NCBI GenBank assembly: GCA_018398805.1
Contig: JAGFBZ010002140.1
Span: forward strand, 1 to 64,000
Reading direction: 5' to 3'
Length of the DNA stretch: 64,000 bases
DNA from: Hirundichthys speculiger
Taxonomy: Eukaryota > Chordata > Actinopteri > Beloniformes > Exocoetidae
In this document: positions 23,935-35,401 of the stretch, piece after piece
Position numbering within the stretch: the first letter of the stretch is position 1
Layout of the letters: every line of letters begins with the position of its first letter
Translations under genes and position numbers: made by a program
Notes under the pieces: model-generated
Databases searched by the model: none
The model's input: the letters and a program-made list of their open reading frames with translations, nothing else
Told to the model about the DNA's origin: nothing

Positions 23935-26025
23935 TATCACGTTGTGAGGATGAACGGCGCTGACGTGGATCTTTAGAAGCTTGCAGGTGAATTGTCATTG
24001 ACCCGAGTCGTCCCGAGTCAAGATCCTGGCATCTCAGTTACAGACGTGTCGTCGTCATTTCCAGATCTCACCTTTGACTGACGGAACCGGCGAACCACTG
24101 ACCTTTACCTCATAAAAGACGTCTTCGAGGCCGAACACCTCCGAGAAGCTCAGGTCCTCTAACGTTTGCATCAAGATGTTGGATGTCTTGAGTCTTGACT
24201 CTCAGCTGGTTAGCGTCAACATCAGGAGCAACACAGGAGGTCTCAGGGGTCGAATCGAGGCGAAGGACTTCTTTTTCTGAGTCCTTAAAGACGTTTCATC
24301 TCCCGTGGTGATGAAAGGTGAAACGTCTACAAGCAGACACAAAAAGAAGTTCCAGCTGCCTCGACTCAAACGTCTTGATTTACCGCGACGTGGACGACTG
24401 AGCGTCCTCCAGGTCTCCTACAGGCAGGAGCGTCACATCAGGAGTTTTACCTTTCATTCAGGTTAAATCCATTCAAATTAATTTGTCAGTTTGATTTAGT
24501 TGTAATGTTTTATTTATTTATTTTTAACAAGAATGAAGGCTAAGCAATTTAATAGATCAGCAGATAAATAAATTCAATTCCCTTTGACATTTTACACAGT
24601 CTGCTCACGTTTAGGGAAATGTGGATGACCTTCACATGGACCTTATAGATGTTTATGGAGATCCTCCAGCTTTGCTTGTGTTTTCTGTATTTTCATATTT
24701 GGCTTCATATCCACTGTACTTATTCGTGCACATACGTTGGTCTGTGACTGTATCTGTATCTGGAAGGCGCTCAGTCTCCATCCCAGGCTCAAGCTAATTA
24801 TGTAACCCGGGACCGAGCGAGCGCGCTGATCTTCAACTATAAAAGGCAAAGAGGACTGTAGAAGAGGGTCAATTGGGTCGGAAAAATCACAATCTGTCCT
24901 TAAACAGCTTAATATTACTTTAGATGTGGTCCCAGAGAAATTAATTATAAAACCTTTACTTGGTACATCTTCAGTCACCCAGAATGCACTGCCCTTTCAA
25001 GTTTACGGCTGAATGTTATTTAACAATTAGTTAAGTAAAAGGGAACAAGTGTGGTGATGAAGAAACATGTCTTTTCTGCATGTACACCCACAGTTGAGAG
25101 ACATTCAGGGGATATAAGTTCTTTAAAACTCTACAGAAACTCAGGAACGACCGGATGAAACATCTGCCCGTCATCGCTCCCGTTGGCTCCTTTAATTATC
25201 GCTGTGCCTGTTGATGAAATTTAATTCCTGCTAAATTAGAAACATGTGAAGAAATCCTCCCCGCTTCTGATAAGGATGTTAATAACTATGGATCATCACT
25301 TTTAAATCAATCAGGAGTTAAAACAATCTCAGGTCTGTTATTAGACGGTAGCTGGATAGACTTCTGTTACAGATTAAAACAACAACATAAATCAAAGCAT
25401 GTTGAGCAAACGACCTGCGTCAAAGTAAATTACTGTTTTAAAGCAGCAAAAAAGACTTTTGCATCATCTTTATTAAGCATCATCGAGTTACTGTTGGGGA
25501 AAAAAACAGCCAAAGTGATGACTGGTTCCTGTCGGTCGTCTCTCCAGAGCGCTGCGTACCGTTTCATGACGCTACGTCACACATCGACAACGATGAAACT
25601 CACTGAGCTGCAGTCGACGTTATAGCAGATGTGACTGAGAGACTGGAGAGAATTTGATGAAACAATTTAAATATCATTTAGATAATAATAATAATTTTTT
25701 TCAGCGGCCAGCACACACTGATTATTATTATTATTATTATTTAAATTTACTATTTTTCATTTTTCATTTCATTAACCTCCAGGCCTATAGGGGGACCTGC
25801 TGAGCTAAAGATTTAAGCCTCTGACAAAAATGCTCAAAAATGTCATTGCACTTAAATGACAGCTCTTAACTTTGTATGTGTACAGGAAGTATATGAACAA
25901 AAGACACCACCATTCAAGCTGACAGCCAAGAGACGCAGACGGAGCAGAGTTAATGTCCTACGTACGTCAAAAATAAAGTGCAACTTATTTTGACGTGAGT
26001 CAGTTGGTCCAAGTTCCAACTTTAA
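23935..26025. other. Intergenic stretch; possible conserved block at 24600-25030
   Basis: No element recognised. 24600-25030 reads as unique sequence with a 111-codon minus frame (24978-24643) that I cannot match to any family. ATT/TTA triplet runs at about 25685-25740. Confidence 0.3.
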
Positions 26026-26690
26026 TTCAGTTCAATTCAATTTTATTTGTATAGCGTCTGTTACAATGTCAATTGTCTCCAGGCGCTTTACAGAGACCCA
26101 GATCATGACCCCCGAGCAAATATCATTAACTAAAATTATATTAAATCCTAAACAAGGATAATGGCAGGTAAAAAAAAACTCCCACAGAGGGAGAAAAAAT
26201 CTTTAAGCCAAACAGTGGGAAGGAAAAACTCCACTTTAAGAGAAAGAAACCTTGATCAGGACCTGGATCATATGGGGGGAACTTCCTGATGAAGACCAGC
26301 TGGGTAAAGAAAGAAAAAGAGGGTAGACAGGACAGAGAGAGGGGAGCACAAAAATAACTGAATGAAATGACTATATAAACAGATGCAGGTAGCAGCACTG
26401 AGGTGAGATGGTCAGAGAACTAGATCACCGGTCACCACGGCAGCCTGAACACACCTACACACACAGGTGGAGGTAAACGCTGGGATGGACAGAGGAGGGA
26501 ACTGCAAGTCAGCATGAAACTCAGGAAACTCTGGCCTGCAAACATACAGAAAGAAAAGAGAAAAAAGGAGAGAAAACAGCACAACAAACTACAGGAAAGA
26601 AACTGGAGCACAGTTACAGTAACAAGGTGCTGCTAATTAACTATGGAATGAGCTGGAGGAGGAAGAAGGGAGGAGGAAAGGGAGAAGAAG
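26026..26690 (+). repeat. Dispersed teleost repeat family N, copy 2
   Basis: TCAGTTCAATTCAATTTTAT, TGTATAGCGTCTGTTACAAT, GGCGCTTTACAGAGACCC and AAAAACTCCACTTTAAGAGA follow the same order as in copy 1. Ends in purine-rich sequence near 26690. Confidence 0.68.
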
Positions 26691-26876
26691 CTGCCAATTT
26701 GCTGTAAACACATGTGCAAGTCTCGCTGAAAACTGCTTTGATTCACGGTGTTTTGGTTCGACTCCTGACCGTCTAATAAAGGACCAAGGGTTGATTCAAC
26801 TCCTGATCAACGAATTTAAACTGTGGCCTTATCTGACGGTGCAGGGCAGCGGTAGCTTGAAGCCGGGCTCGACCGG

Positions 26877-26962
26877 TCCTGGGATCAGTCGAGATGGATG
26901 GATGGATGGATGGATGGATGGATGGATGGATGGATGGATAACTGATCCTGGGATCAGTCGAG
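26877..26962 (+). repeat. (GATG)n tail between 17-bp direct repeats
   Basis: About 48 bases of pure GATG repeat (26893-26940) between two copies of TCCTGGGATCAGTCGAG (26877-26893 and 26946-26962). Tails of this kind end RTE-like LINEs in fish, and the flanking repeat has the length of a LINE TSD. Confidence 0.7.
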
Positions 26963-28087
26963 CATAAAAAGCCCAGTGAGAGGACTACATGTGTCCACGC
27001 ACGCCAACGAAATGTTTCAGGCTCGTCTTTATTTACGTTTGCACGTTTTTACACCAAAACCATCTCTAAAGTAGAGAAGGACAAAGCTACTGTTGGAGAA
27101 ATGCCTTAGACTCAGACTGTAATGTCTTTGAACACTTCTCCATTTATTGTCATTTTCCAATTATTTAAACTAATGTCAGATGTTCTCAAATCATGCATTA
27201 AAAAAAAGATTAGATTTGTTAAATAACTGTCATCGGTAATCAGATGCAGCTCAGCCACAGTGAGTTAAACAGCTGATTATAAACGCTGACGATATAAATG
27301 AAATGAAGCTGAACTGATTGAATGTAGATGCTGATGATTAAAGTCAAGTGATCCTCTAAGTTTGTTATTTTACAGTCGCCTTTGCGCAGGTTTATTATGT
27401 CAGCTGTTGGATTTCAGACCCGTAGAGGTTAGATCACTGATTCAAAAACACTTGACCCGTTTAAAAAATCACTGTTTTTGTGGAATAACAGTGTATTTCT
27501 GTTCCAAATAAAACTTAACTGAACACTTGCGGTCTCCCAATAGTTGATGATGACATCACGGTACGTGACCACAGACGGACCGACGCAATCTGCTTATTAA
27601 AGACGCACACGAGCGCTGTCTTCTGTGGATTGTTTTAAAAGTTTTTCTACATATGAGAAATGATTTTAGGTGAAACTTTTATATGATTTATTGTGAGGGG
27701 AAAAAACATGTTGAAGTTTAATTGAAAATGTGAAATCCACTCATGTTTTAATAAAGTCTGTAGGGAGACTGGAATAAGTGAAGAATAAGCTCCTTGATGA
27801 TATTCTTGTCATTTGTTGCAGGAAAAAGAAAAAAAAAAAGCCTTGTTTATAGAGTTGGAGCTTCCTGTTTTTCCAAAACAGTCTGGAGTTATGAATTTGC
27901 AGCCTTTCTCGCCCCAGCTCTTATTTATCTCACCATCTTCTGAGGGATGAGCCACATTTGTTTCTGTAGGCAAATAAAACGAAGTGTGCTGTTTAACCCC
28001 GACCTGGATGGAAACGTACATTAGCTCCAGTGGATGTGGGAGAAGGCGGAGCCACATCCCAGACATCCAGCCAGAGGGTCAGGGGTC
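26963..28087. other. Intergenic stretch without recognised features
   Basis: AT-rich sequence with an A10 run near 27829 and no recognised element or gene. Confidence 0.4.
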
Positions 28088-28263
28088 AGTTTTTTATTGT
28101 GGACTTTGTCGAGATAAGTCCAACTCTGCTCCTTCCACTGTCCGTTGACGTCCTGAAGTGTGGAGAAGGTTTCTTCTGCACTCGGCTCGATGTCACAGTC
28201 GGGGTTCATTCGCCGTACTCTTCACTTTTTATGTCGTGTATGGTGAAGGTGCACTTGGGCCAG
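28088..28263 (+). repeat. Left arm of a 170-bp inverted repeat
   Basis: Contains GTGGACTTTGTCGAGATAAG and CGGCTCGATGTCACAG. Its reverse complement lies at 30042-30210, with most positions matching. The arms enclose element O and a Tigger-like element. Confidence 0.85.
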
Positions 28264-28277
28264 CCAAGGCTATTGAG

Positions 28278-29045
28278 TAGAGTTCTTTGGAACAACCTGA
28301 AAACCCGAGGTTCTGACCCGACCCGAATCGGGTCTCGGGTCCATTCAAAAATCGTGACTCCGGGTTCGGGTCGGAATTGGTACAGTTAGTCTCGGGTCCG
28401 GTCGGTGCTCTCTGACAGGCTGGGTCCGCGTTTACTCCAGAGAGGTAAAGATATTGGCGGTGGCAGCCAATGTCAGGACTCGGGGCAGTTTAATTAATTA
28501 TTCATTAACATGTTTGTCATGAAACAATCGTGTTGCCGTAGCGTGTTATTAGCGGTTTGACCGGCAGCTGTAAAGCACAACGGATCGCCAACATGACAAC
28601 GCTGGATGAGAGAACATATTCACGACACGTCCTGACCGGTGTAGGCTATTAGCGTTAGCAGTTGCTACCAATAGCATCTGTATCCACAAAGAAAATAACG
28701 ACGTGGATTTATTGTTGTTTACATCACGTAGCCTATGTAGCAACTGAACCGGGTAGAAGAAGACAACTTTAGGTAAGAAAATCAAGTTTTATTCAACACT
28801 AGACAACTTTTAACATCAGCAACTATGGGCTGGATTGTCTCGGTTCTATTCAGGTAACTCGGTTCAGTTCGTGGTCGGAAAATAAAGACTCGGGTTGGGT
28901 CGGTTCTGGGTCCAAATGATGCGGGTCGATTCGGATTCGGACTCCCAGACTTATGATAATAGCTCCGGTCGGGTCGGTTTCAGGTCGAATTTTCACAGGT
29001 CCATTTGGGTTCAGGTCCATGAAAGTGGACCCATGAAGACCTCTA
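28278..29045. mobile_element. hAT-like element family O
   Basis: 768 bp, TAGAGTTCTTTGG to CATGAAGACCTCTA, with a perfect TSD CTATTGAG (28270-28277, 29046-29053). The ends are rich in GGGTCGG/CCGACCC: CGACCCGAATCGGGTC at the left and CGGGTCGGTTTCAGGTC at the right. No transposase domain recognised. Confidence 0.85.
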
Positions 29046-29228
29046 CTATTGAGTATAAGATGTCCTGTGTAGCGCATGGACAACCCTGTTAGAAAGTTGT
29101 CCATATGGGTGTAGTGGATTCAAGATCAATCCTGTGTTTTCGTAGGTGGCTAGAGGGCGCAGGTAGGGACAAGGAGAAAAACAGTAAGAAAAGATGGAGA
29201 TGGGGTTAGAGAGGGGTGGGGGTTGGGG

Positions 29229-30010
29229 ATAGAAAAGGTCAAGGGATGGAGTGAGGAAGGCGTTGGGGTTTGGTGTAAAAAAGTACAGTGGTACCTCTAC
29301 TTACGAACATCTCTACATACGAAATTTTCAGGTTACGAAACGCCTCAATGGGAAAATATTACCTCTTGTTACGAAAGAAATTTCAGGATACGAAAGGCAA
29401 AAATACAGTAAGCTCCCAGAGTTTACCGAACGTAAACATACTTGTAGCAGCTCTGCCATTGGCTATCTGCTAGCATCTTCCTGACATCTCTGTCTGAATT
29501 CTCTGAATCTCGGCATTTGTTGAAAACAATCACCCAGAAAAAGTGTTCACTAGTCGGGCTATTGCTCACTATGATGATGTTTGCCTTGATGTTTGCCGAC
29601 AAAAGCAAACGTCCTTGGATCGGTTCTTTATAAAACGTCAGGCAAAAAGTGACGACGTTAGCCCTTAAATGGTAAATTAACATCATTTTGATTCTTTACT
29701 TTATTTTTTTGTTTTTTGCATTATGCACAACTTTCATTTTATGTTTATTGTGCAGTAATCTAATGCTAACATGTATTTGTTACGTGTTTTCATATATTTT
29801 TATGATTTATAAAAAAAAAATTATGTCCGAATTTTGGGGGGCTTGGAACGGATTAGAGCATTTACATGGAAAACACATCTATACTTACGAAATTTTCAGG
29901 TTACGAAACTACTTCCAGAACCAATTAATTACGTAAGTAGAGGTACCACTGTATAAAAATGGTCAAGGGTTGGGGGTGAGGAAGGGGTTGGGGTTAGGTG
30001 TGTAAAAAAG
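29229..30010. repeat. 55-bp direct repeats flanking the Tigger-like element
   Basis: 29229-29283 and 29954-30010 both read GGTCAAGGG, GTGAGGAAGG, GTTGGGGTT and TGTAAAAAAG in order. They are too long to be target duplications of a TA-specific element. Confidence 0.72.
29286..29952 (+). mobile_element. Tigger-like (TcMar) element with a transposase C-terminal relic
   Basis: TIRs CAGTGGTACCTCTACTTACG and GTAAGTAGAGGTACCACTG with TA on each side. Nearby subterminal ACGAAATTTTCAGGTTACGA is repeated at both ends. At 29520-29668 the + strand reads AIAHYDDVCLDVCRQKQTSL DRFFIKRQ and stops, resembling the TSLDRFF end of Tigger/jerky transposases. Most of the coding region is deleted. Confidence 0.87.
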
Positions 30011-30041
30011 TGTGGGGGAAAAAAAAACGGGGTAAGGGTTA

Positions 30042-30210
30042 CTGGCCCAATTTCACCTACACCATGCACGACATAAAAAGTGAATCGTACGGCGAATGAA
30101 CCTCAACTGTGACATCGAGCTGAGTGCAGAAGAAATTTTCTTCATACTTCAGGTCGTCAACGGACGGTGGATTGGACTTATCTCGACAAAGTCCACAACA
30201 AAAAACCTAA
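30042..30210 (-). repeat. Right arm of the 170-bp inverted repeat
   Basis: Reverse complement of 28088-28263: CTTATCTCGACAAAGTCCAC and CTGTGACATCGAGCTGAG. Followed at about 30220-30280 by three 20-bp units of AGCCTCAGTTGGGCCCTGGG. Confidence 0.85.
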
Positions 30211-30280
30211 ACCTAACCCTAGCCTCAGTTGGGCCCTGGGAGCCTCAGTTGGGTCCTGGGAGCCTCAGTTGGGCCCTTGC

Positions 30281-30947
30281 TTACAGACCAAACTAGAGTC
30301 CGAACGTGGATCAGTTGATTAAACCTAAAAGGGTTGTATTTTTTGGGAGGGTTTCCCAAACATTAAATTTTTCCGCCCGTTACTCCACTCGCCCTGCCGT
30401 CTGCTGAAACCGTCCACCAGGCATTAGGAGGTGTAATTGCCCGCAAAATCAGATATGTCAGAGTGTTTACAAAAGGAAACGAACATGCAGGATCTCTGTT
30501 CTGGTGGAGCCTGTGTTTACTCGGCGAGCACAGCACCCCCCCCCCCACGCCGTCCTTCTGCTAACATACCGAAAAGTTAGCGTAAAAACAGGTAACATTG
30601 ACTCTGATTCCACATGTGCTGTTTACCCAGAGGGCAGAGGTCACGGTGCGATAACACTCCCTCCAAGTACGTCATTGAATCAGAGTCAGCAGTCGTTTAT
30701 CTGTTACTCTCAGTTACCGTGTGACTGAAGCGCACGGCGAACTGTGGGAAAGCAGGTCCTGCTATGTGGCTGCATTCTTGGAATAAAGCGTGAAGTTTAA
30801 TCTGATTTACAGTAATTTAATTGAACACCACCTGGACGCTGGAATCTGCTGGTGATAATGGAGGAACGTGACTGGAGGTCTCAGAGCAGCAGCTCAAAGT
30901 GCATCGTGGGTTTTTTTTTTTTTTTTTCTGGTTAGTCTACCAGCAGC
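30281..30947. other. Intergenic stretch without recognised features
   Basis: Contains a C11 run near 30537 and a T18 run near 30910. No gene or element was supported. Confidence 0.4.
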
Positions 30948-31593
30948 TAGTGCTGGGCGATATGGAAAAAAATCATATATCACGATATGGACTTTTTTTT
31001 TATATCACGATAATGATATATATCACGATATACCATAATAAAGTATGTTTTCAGTTATTCTCTGAAAAGTTTGACAAAAATTTCATTGCTTACTTTTCAA
31101 CTTTATTTTGAAAGGACATTTAGCTGAACTGTCACAAACATACATTTTAGTGCAGCAAAAACAGGTAGGTACAGAGGTACAGTAGCTTTCACATTTTTTT
31201 TAAAGTGCACAACAGTTTCTGAGAGGAAAAACACATTTTTTCACTGAAGTTCATCTATAAAAAATAAACACAAATAATTTTTCAACTTTCTGAAATCTGT
31301 AACCTTGTAGTGCAAAGTTTGCAAACCAATATAAAGTGTCTAAAGTAAACATCAGGGTTGAAGAGAACTCTGTTTAAGGCATTAACCATGAATAAAAGTG
31401 CAAACATAAAAGGCTACTTTGTAGAAGTAGATATGATTCTATCAAATTTATCGTTGCAGGTTATTTAATTACATATTTGCTGTGATAATTGATAAAATTA
31501 GATTTGAAATGATAGAAACGATAGAAGAGAAATGGCACGATACACACTTTTCTAGCGTCCCCACGATATATATCGTCATATCGCCCAGCACTA
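30948..31593 (+). mobile_element. hAT-like MITE family I, copy 1
   Basis: 646 bp with TIRs TAGTGCTGGGCGATATGG and CATATCGCCCAGCACTA. Flanking octamers CCAGCAGC (30940-30947) and CCACCAGC (31594-31601) agree at 7 of 8. Nearly identical to copy 2 at 42278. Confidence 0.9.
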
Positions 31594-31608
31594 CCACCAG
31601 CCACCAAG

Positions 31609-32002
31609 TAGGGGTGTGAAAAAAGTTGGTAATATATCGCAATTTTCTGTCGCCCAATATGATATTGATTTTTCAGCTCCTAATATCGATTTTTTAGGAA
31701 AATTGTTTATTTTCACATTTAAATTGTTTAAAATTTAAATGTGCAAAAAGACTAATAATAAACAATAAATAGGTTGTTTTGAAGTAAATAGTTTTGACTC
31801 AATTTGTCCTCTGAATGATCAATATCATCTGATGAACATATACAGCAACTTGATTTTTCATCTCTACTTTTAATTTTGATATTAACTGGGTAGAATATCG
31901 CAATGTATCGTGATATATCACGATATCGTGATAATATCAAAATGTGACCCAAGTATCATGATGCATAGCGTAATGTTAAGTCCTTGCCAATACTCACCCC
32001 TA
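31609..32002 (+). mobile_element. hAT-like MITE family B, copy 4
   Basis: TAGGGGTGTGAAAAAAGTTG to CAATACTCACCCCTA with a perfect TSD CCACCAAG (31601-31608, 32003-32010). It begins 15 bp after element I1. Confidence 0.93.
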
Positions 32003-32010
32003 CCACCAAG

Positions 32011-32846
32011 TAGACTCACTGGACTTTGTCCCGTGTCCTTGTGAGTTCTGGCGTCCTGCTGAAACTCTCCAAACATCTGCATAAAGTGCTGCAGCTGTGA
32101 AGCTTTTGATCTGTTTCAGTTCCAACCGGGTCACAAAAGCACTGATTCAGTTAAATTATGCAAAAGAGTGAGTGCATCTTTAGTTTGTGGTTTTACTCAG
32201 GAAGGTTATAACGTGTAACATCTTGGTTATAGACTTTTGTCCCCAGGTTCATACTCATACTTGCATGTCAATGCAACATTATTTTTTTTAAAAAGTGGTT
32301 TGTGCTCACAGGAGCTGGCTCTCTCTGTCTCTCTGGCCTTGGTGGCTTTTCTAATTTCCTTTACTTTTCTTTTATTCTGTGGAAACTCTGCACCTGTATG
32401 TGTTCACACCGGGGACTCTGGAAGGTGGTAACACTCAGTTTTCTGTCACTGGTTTTTTTGTGTAATGCAGCATTTGTGGCGGCATGATGAGCTGTAAATG
32501 TCATGTCACAAGGTTGGGTGTTGGCAGCTTTCTGGTAAATGTTTCTGACTGGTGGCTTAGTGGCTACTCTTAATAATTAATGTGCAAATAACTGCTGTAA
32601 ATCGACAGCATGTATCAACTTGGTACGTCACATCATAAGTAGAAAAATGCCTTAGTTACATTCTTCTCTTTCTTTCAACTTCTCTGGAAAAATCTGAACG
32701 TGTTGTCCTGTATTCTTTCTCTCCATCCAAAAACAACCTGAGTAAGGAGCAGCTTCATGCATCTGATCTTTGTTCCAGGATGAAGCAAAACGCAGTTTGT
32801 TTTTTCAAGTCTGAAGATGCTCTTCTGATAGTGACTGGTGACGCCT
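32011..32846. other. Intergenic stretch without recognised features
   Basis: No coding homology. The hydrophobic open frames at 32237-32487 overlap in two frames and have no support. Confidence 0.4.
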
Positions 32847-33672
32847 CATGGATGGGTGGATGGATGGATGGAAAGATGGATGGATGGATGGACAGATGTC
32901 AGTCCCTGAGGGACAGTCCCTGGATGGATGGATGGATGGATAGATTCATGGATGGATGGATGGATGGATACATGGATGGATGGATGTTAGTTCTTGAGGG
33001 TCAGTGGGTGGATGGATGGATGTCAGTCCTTGAGGGTCAGTCCCTGGATGGATGGATGGATGGACAGATGTCAGTCCCTGAGGGAAAATCCTTGGATGGA
33101 TGGATGGATGGATGGATGGATGGATGGAAAGATGGATGGATGGATGGATGGATGGATGTCAGTCCCTGAGGGACAGTCCATGGATGGATGGATGGATGGA
33201 TGTCAGTCCCTGAGGGACAGTCCATGGATGGATAGATAGATGGATGGATGGATGGTGTCAGTCCCTGAGGGACAGTCCATGGATGGATGGATGGATGTCA
33301 GTCCCTGAGGGACAGTCCATGGATGGATGGATGGATGGATGGATGGATGTCAGTCCTCGAGGGACAGTCCATGAATGGATGGATGGATGGATGGATCGAT
33401 GTCAGTCCTTAAGGGGCAATAAATGGATGGATGGATGGATGGACGGACATCAGTCACTGACGGTCTGTCCCTGGATGGATGGCTGGATGGATGGATGGAT
33501 GGATGTCAGTCCCTGAAGGTCAGTGGATGGATGGATGGATGGATGTCAGTCCCTGAAGGTCAGTGGATGGATGGATGGATGGATGGATGGATGGATGTCA
33601 GTCCTTGAGGGTCAGTCCCTGGATGGATGGATGGATGGATGGATGGATGGATGGATGGATGGATGGATGGAT
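32847..33672 (+). repeat. GGAT array with a higher-order minisatellite unit
   Basis: About 826 bp of GGAT repeats broken about 15 times by a conserved spacer GTCAGTCCCTGAGGGACAGT or close variants. Between spacers the GGAT run varies from 2 to about 12 copies. The spacer is partly palindromic (TCCCTGAGGGA). Apparent ORFs (up to 129 codons of MDGWMDG type) follow from the period and are not genes. Confidence 0.95.
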
Positions 33673-33919
33673 CTGAACTCCAGTGTACCCAAACAGCAAT
33701 AGAAACGCAGCGAACCCCTCTGCTCCATCAGTGATGATCCTGTCATTCCTGTTTTTCTTTATTCTTTCCTCCTTCTTCCTCGTTGTTGTTCTCTCTTTTT
33801 TAATGGCAGTTAGCAAACAGAAAAAGCAGTTCGGTGCCGTCACCAGGTGGTGCGGACCGGTAGTTGGCTGCATCAGTGGACGCTACGACCTCCATCACAG
33901 TGATGAAGATACGACACCT

Positions 33920-34045
33920 GACCACTAGAGTCTGCGGTTCCTCCACCGACCACTAGTGGCTGCGGTTCCTCTACCGACCACTAGAAGCTGCGGTTCCTCT
34001 ACCGACCACTAGAGGCTGCGGTTCCTCTACCGACCACTAGGGGGG
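33920..34045 (+). repeat. 28-bp minisatellite, five units
   Basis: GACCACTAG recurs at 33920, 33948, 33976, 34004 and 34032, exactly 28 bp apart, with GCTGCGGTTCCTCTACC between. Units differ by one to three bases. Confidence 0.95.
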
Positions 34046-35401
34046 GTTGACCCCGTTACAGCAGCTGCCTCCAGGGTTTACCACCGACATCCCCTAATGG
34101 AGATGCAGTTTATGCTAAATGAGTACAGGAAACCCAATAATTTAATGATTTAGATCCTTACCAACATGGATGTCAAGTTACTGTTCCAACAATGTTTCTG
34201 TTTACTCTTGTTTGGCCTCTTGGTCTGGTTTTCTGGTCGCCTTTAGCATGACGCCTGTAGTGTGACGCCTGTAGCTGAGCTGCTTCCAGGGTTGTTGATG
34301 TGTGACGTTGTGCCTTAAAGCTGGAATCTGAACACAGTAGCCACGAGTAAAGTTGTCTTAGATGCCAGGAAACTGTATTGTGAAGAGTGAGCATTGGTGA
34401 AGTGGCAGGTATGAATTGTGAATTGGCCCCTGAAGGGCCGTTTTGTGGGTAACGTGGCAGACAGACTGATGGTGTAGTTAAAACAAAAAAGGCCTCTGCT
34501 TTTGATGTTGAATCTATTATTGCTTTGTGCTCTTTAATCTTTAAAGACCCCGTTCAGACTTGACATTAAAGTGTCTTCTGGGATGTTCAGTCACTAGTGG
34601 CCAGCTCTGACTGGATCTGAAACCGCCCTGGAAAGTCTTTAGCATTGGCCACCGTTTCCCAGGGTGCATTTTAATGCACCGTCAAAGTATACCGACCGAA
34701 GCGATACCACCTGTGAGATGTAAAGTTGGAGCAGATGTAAACCCCGGCCTGTCTCCAGTTTTGATGGACATCACATCCTCCCCTCTGAGGTAGACCGATG
34801 ATTGAGGGATCATCATCCTGATGTGCTCGGTCCACGTCTGTTTTCCTTTACATATTCATTGTTTCAAGCCAGATTAATGTTGTAAAGATGGAGAGAGAGA
34901 GAACTCAGTTCCGTTGACGTCATTATAAATGATGTTTACCTAAATAATCCTCACCATCTGTCTCTCTGACCTGAAATAATGCTCCAATCATGTTTTAAAA
35001 ATAAGAAATTTAATTTAATATCCTTCAGTAATATGCATTTCGGTGGGGAACTTGAGCCGATTCAGTCGATCCACATTATTTGAGTCAAGTGATTCACGTG
35101 GTTTGTTCTCATACGGTTGCAGTTTGCTCAGGTCTGTTGCTCAGAGAGTTTAATTCAAAAACAGTCCAGGTCAGGTGAGACTTTTCATTCACACGATGTT
35201 CCCCTGTAAGACGCCATAATCTTTTTTTTTTTTTTTTACGTTTCCAGATGTCAACAAATCAATTTATAAACTGCTAATTTTTAAAATGCTAAGGAATACA
35301 TGTGGTGAAGCAGACTGAGTTGGCTAGAAAATGGAGAAAGTCATCTTCTGTTCTGGAATAGTAATGGATGACTGGGTCATTGACTTCTGCTTGTTCCTGT
35401 G
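34046..35401. other. Intergenic stretch without recognised features
   Basis: Two short GTGACGCCTGTAG units near 34248-34275 and a T15 run near 35225. No gene or element recognised. Confidence 0.4.

Noticed and set aside
32780..33516. MDGWMDG-type ORFs of 90-129 codons
   Set aside because: Produced by the period of the compound GGAT minisatellite.
33920..34045. CRISPR-like regular repeats
   Set aside because: Units are contiguous 28-bp copies without unique spacers, in an animal genome; an ordinary minisatellite.
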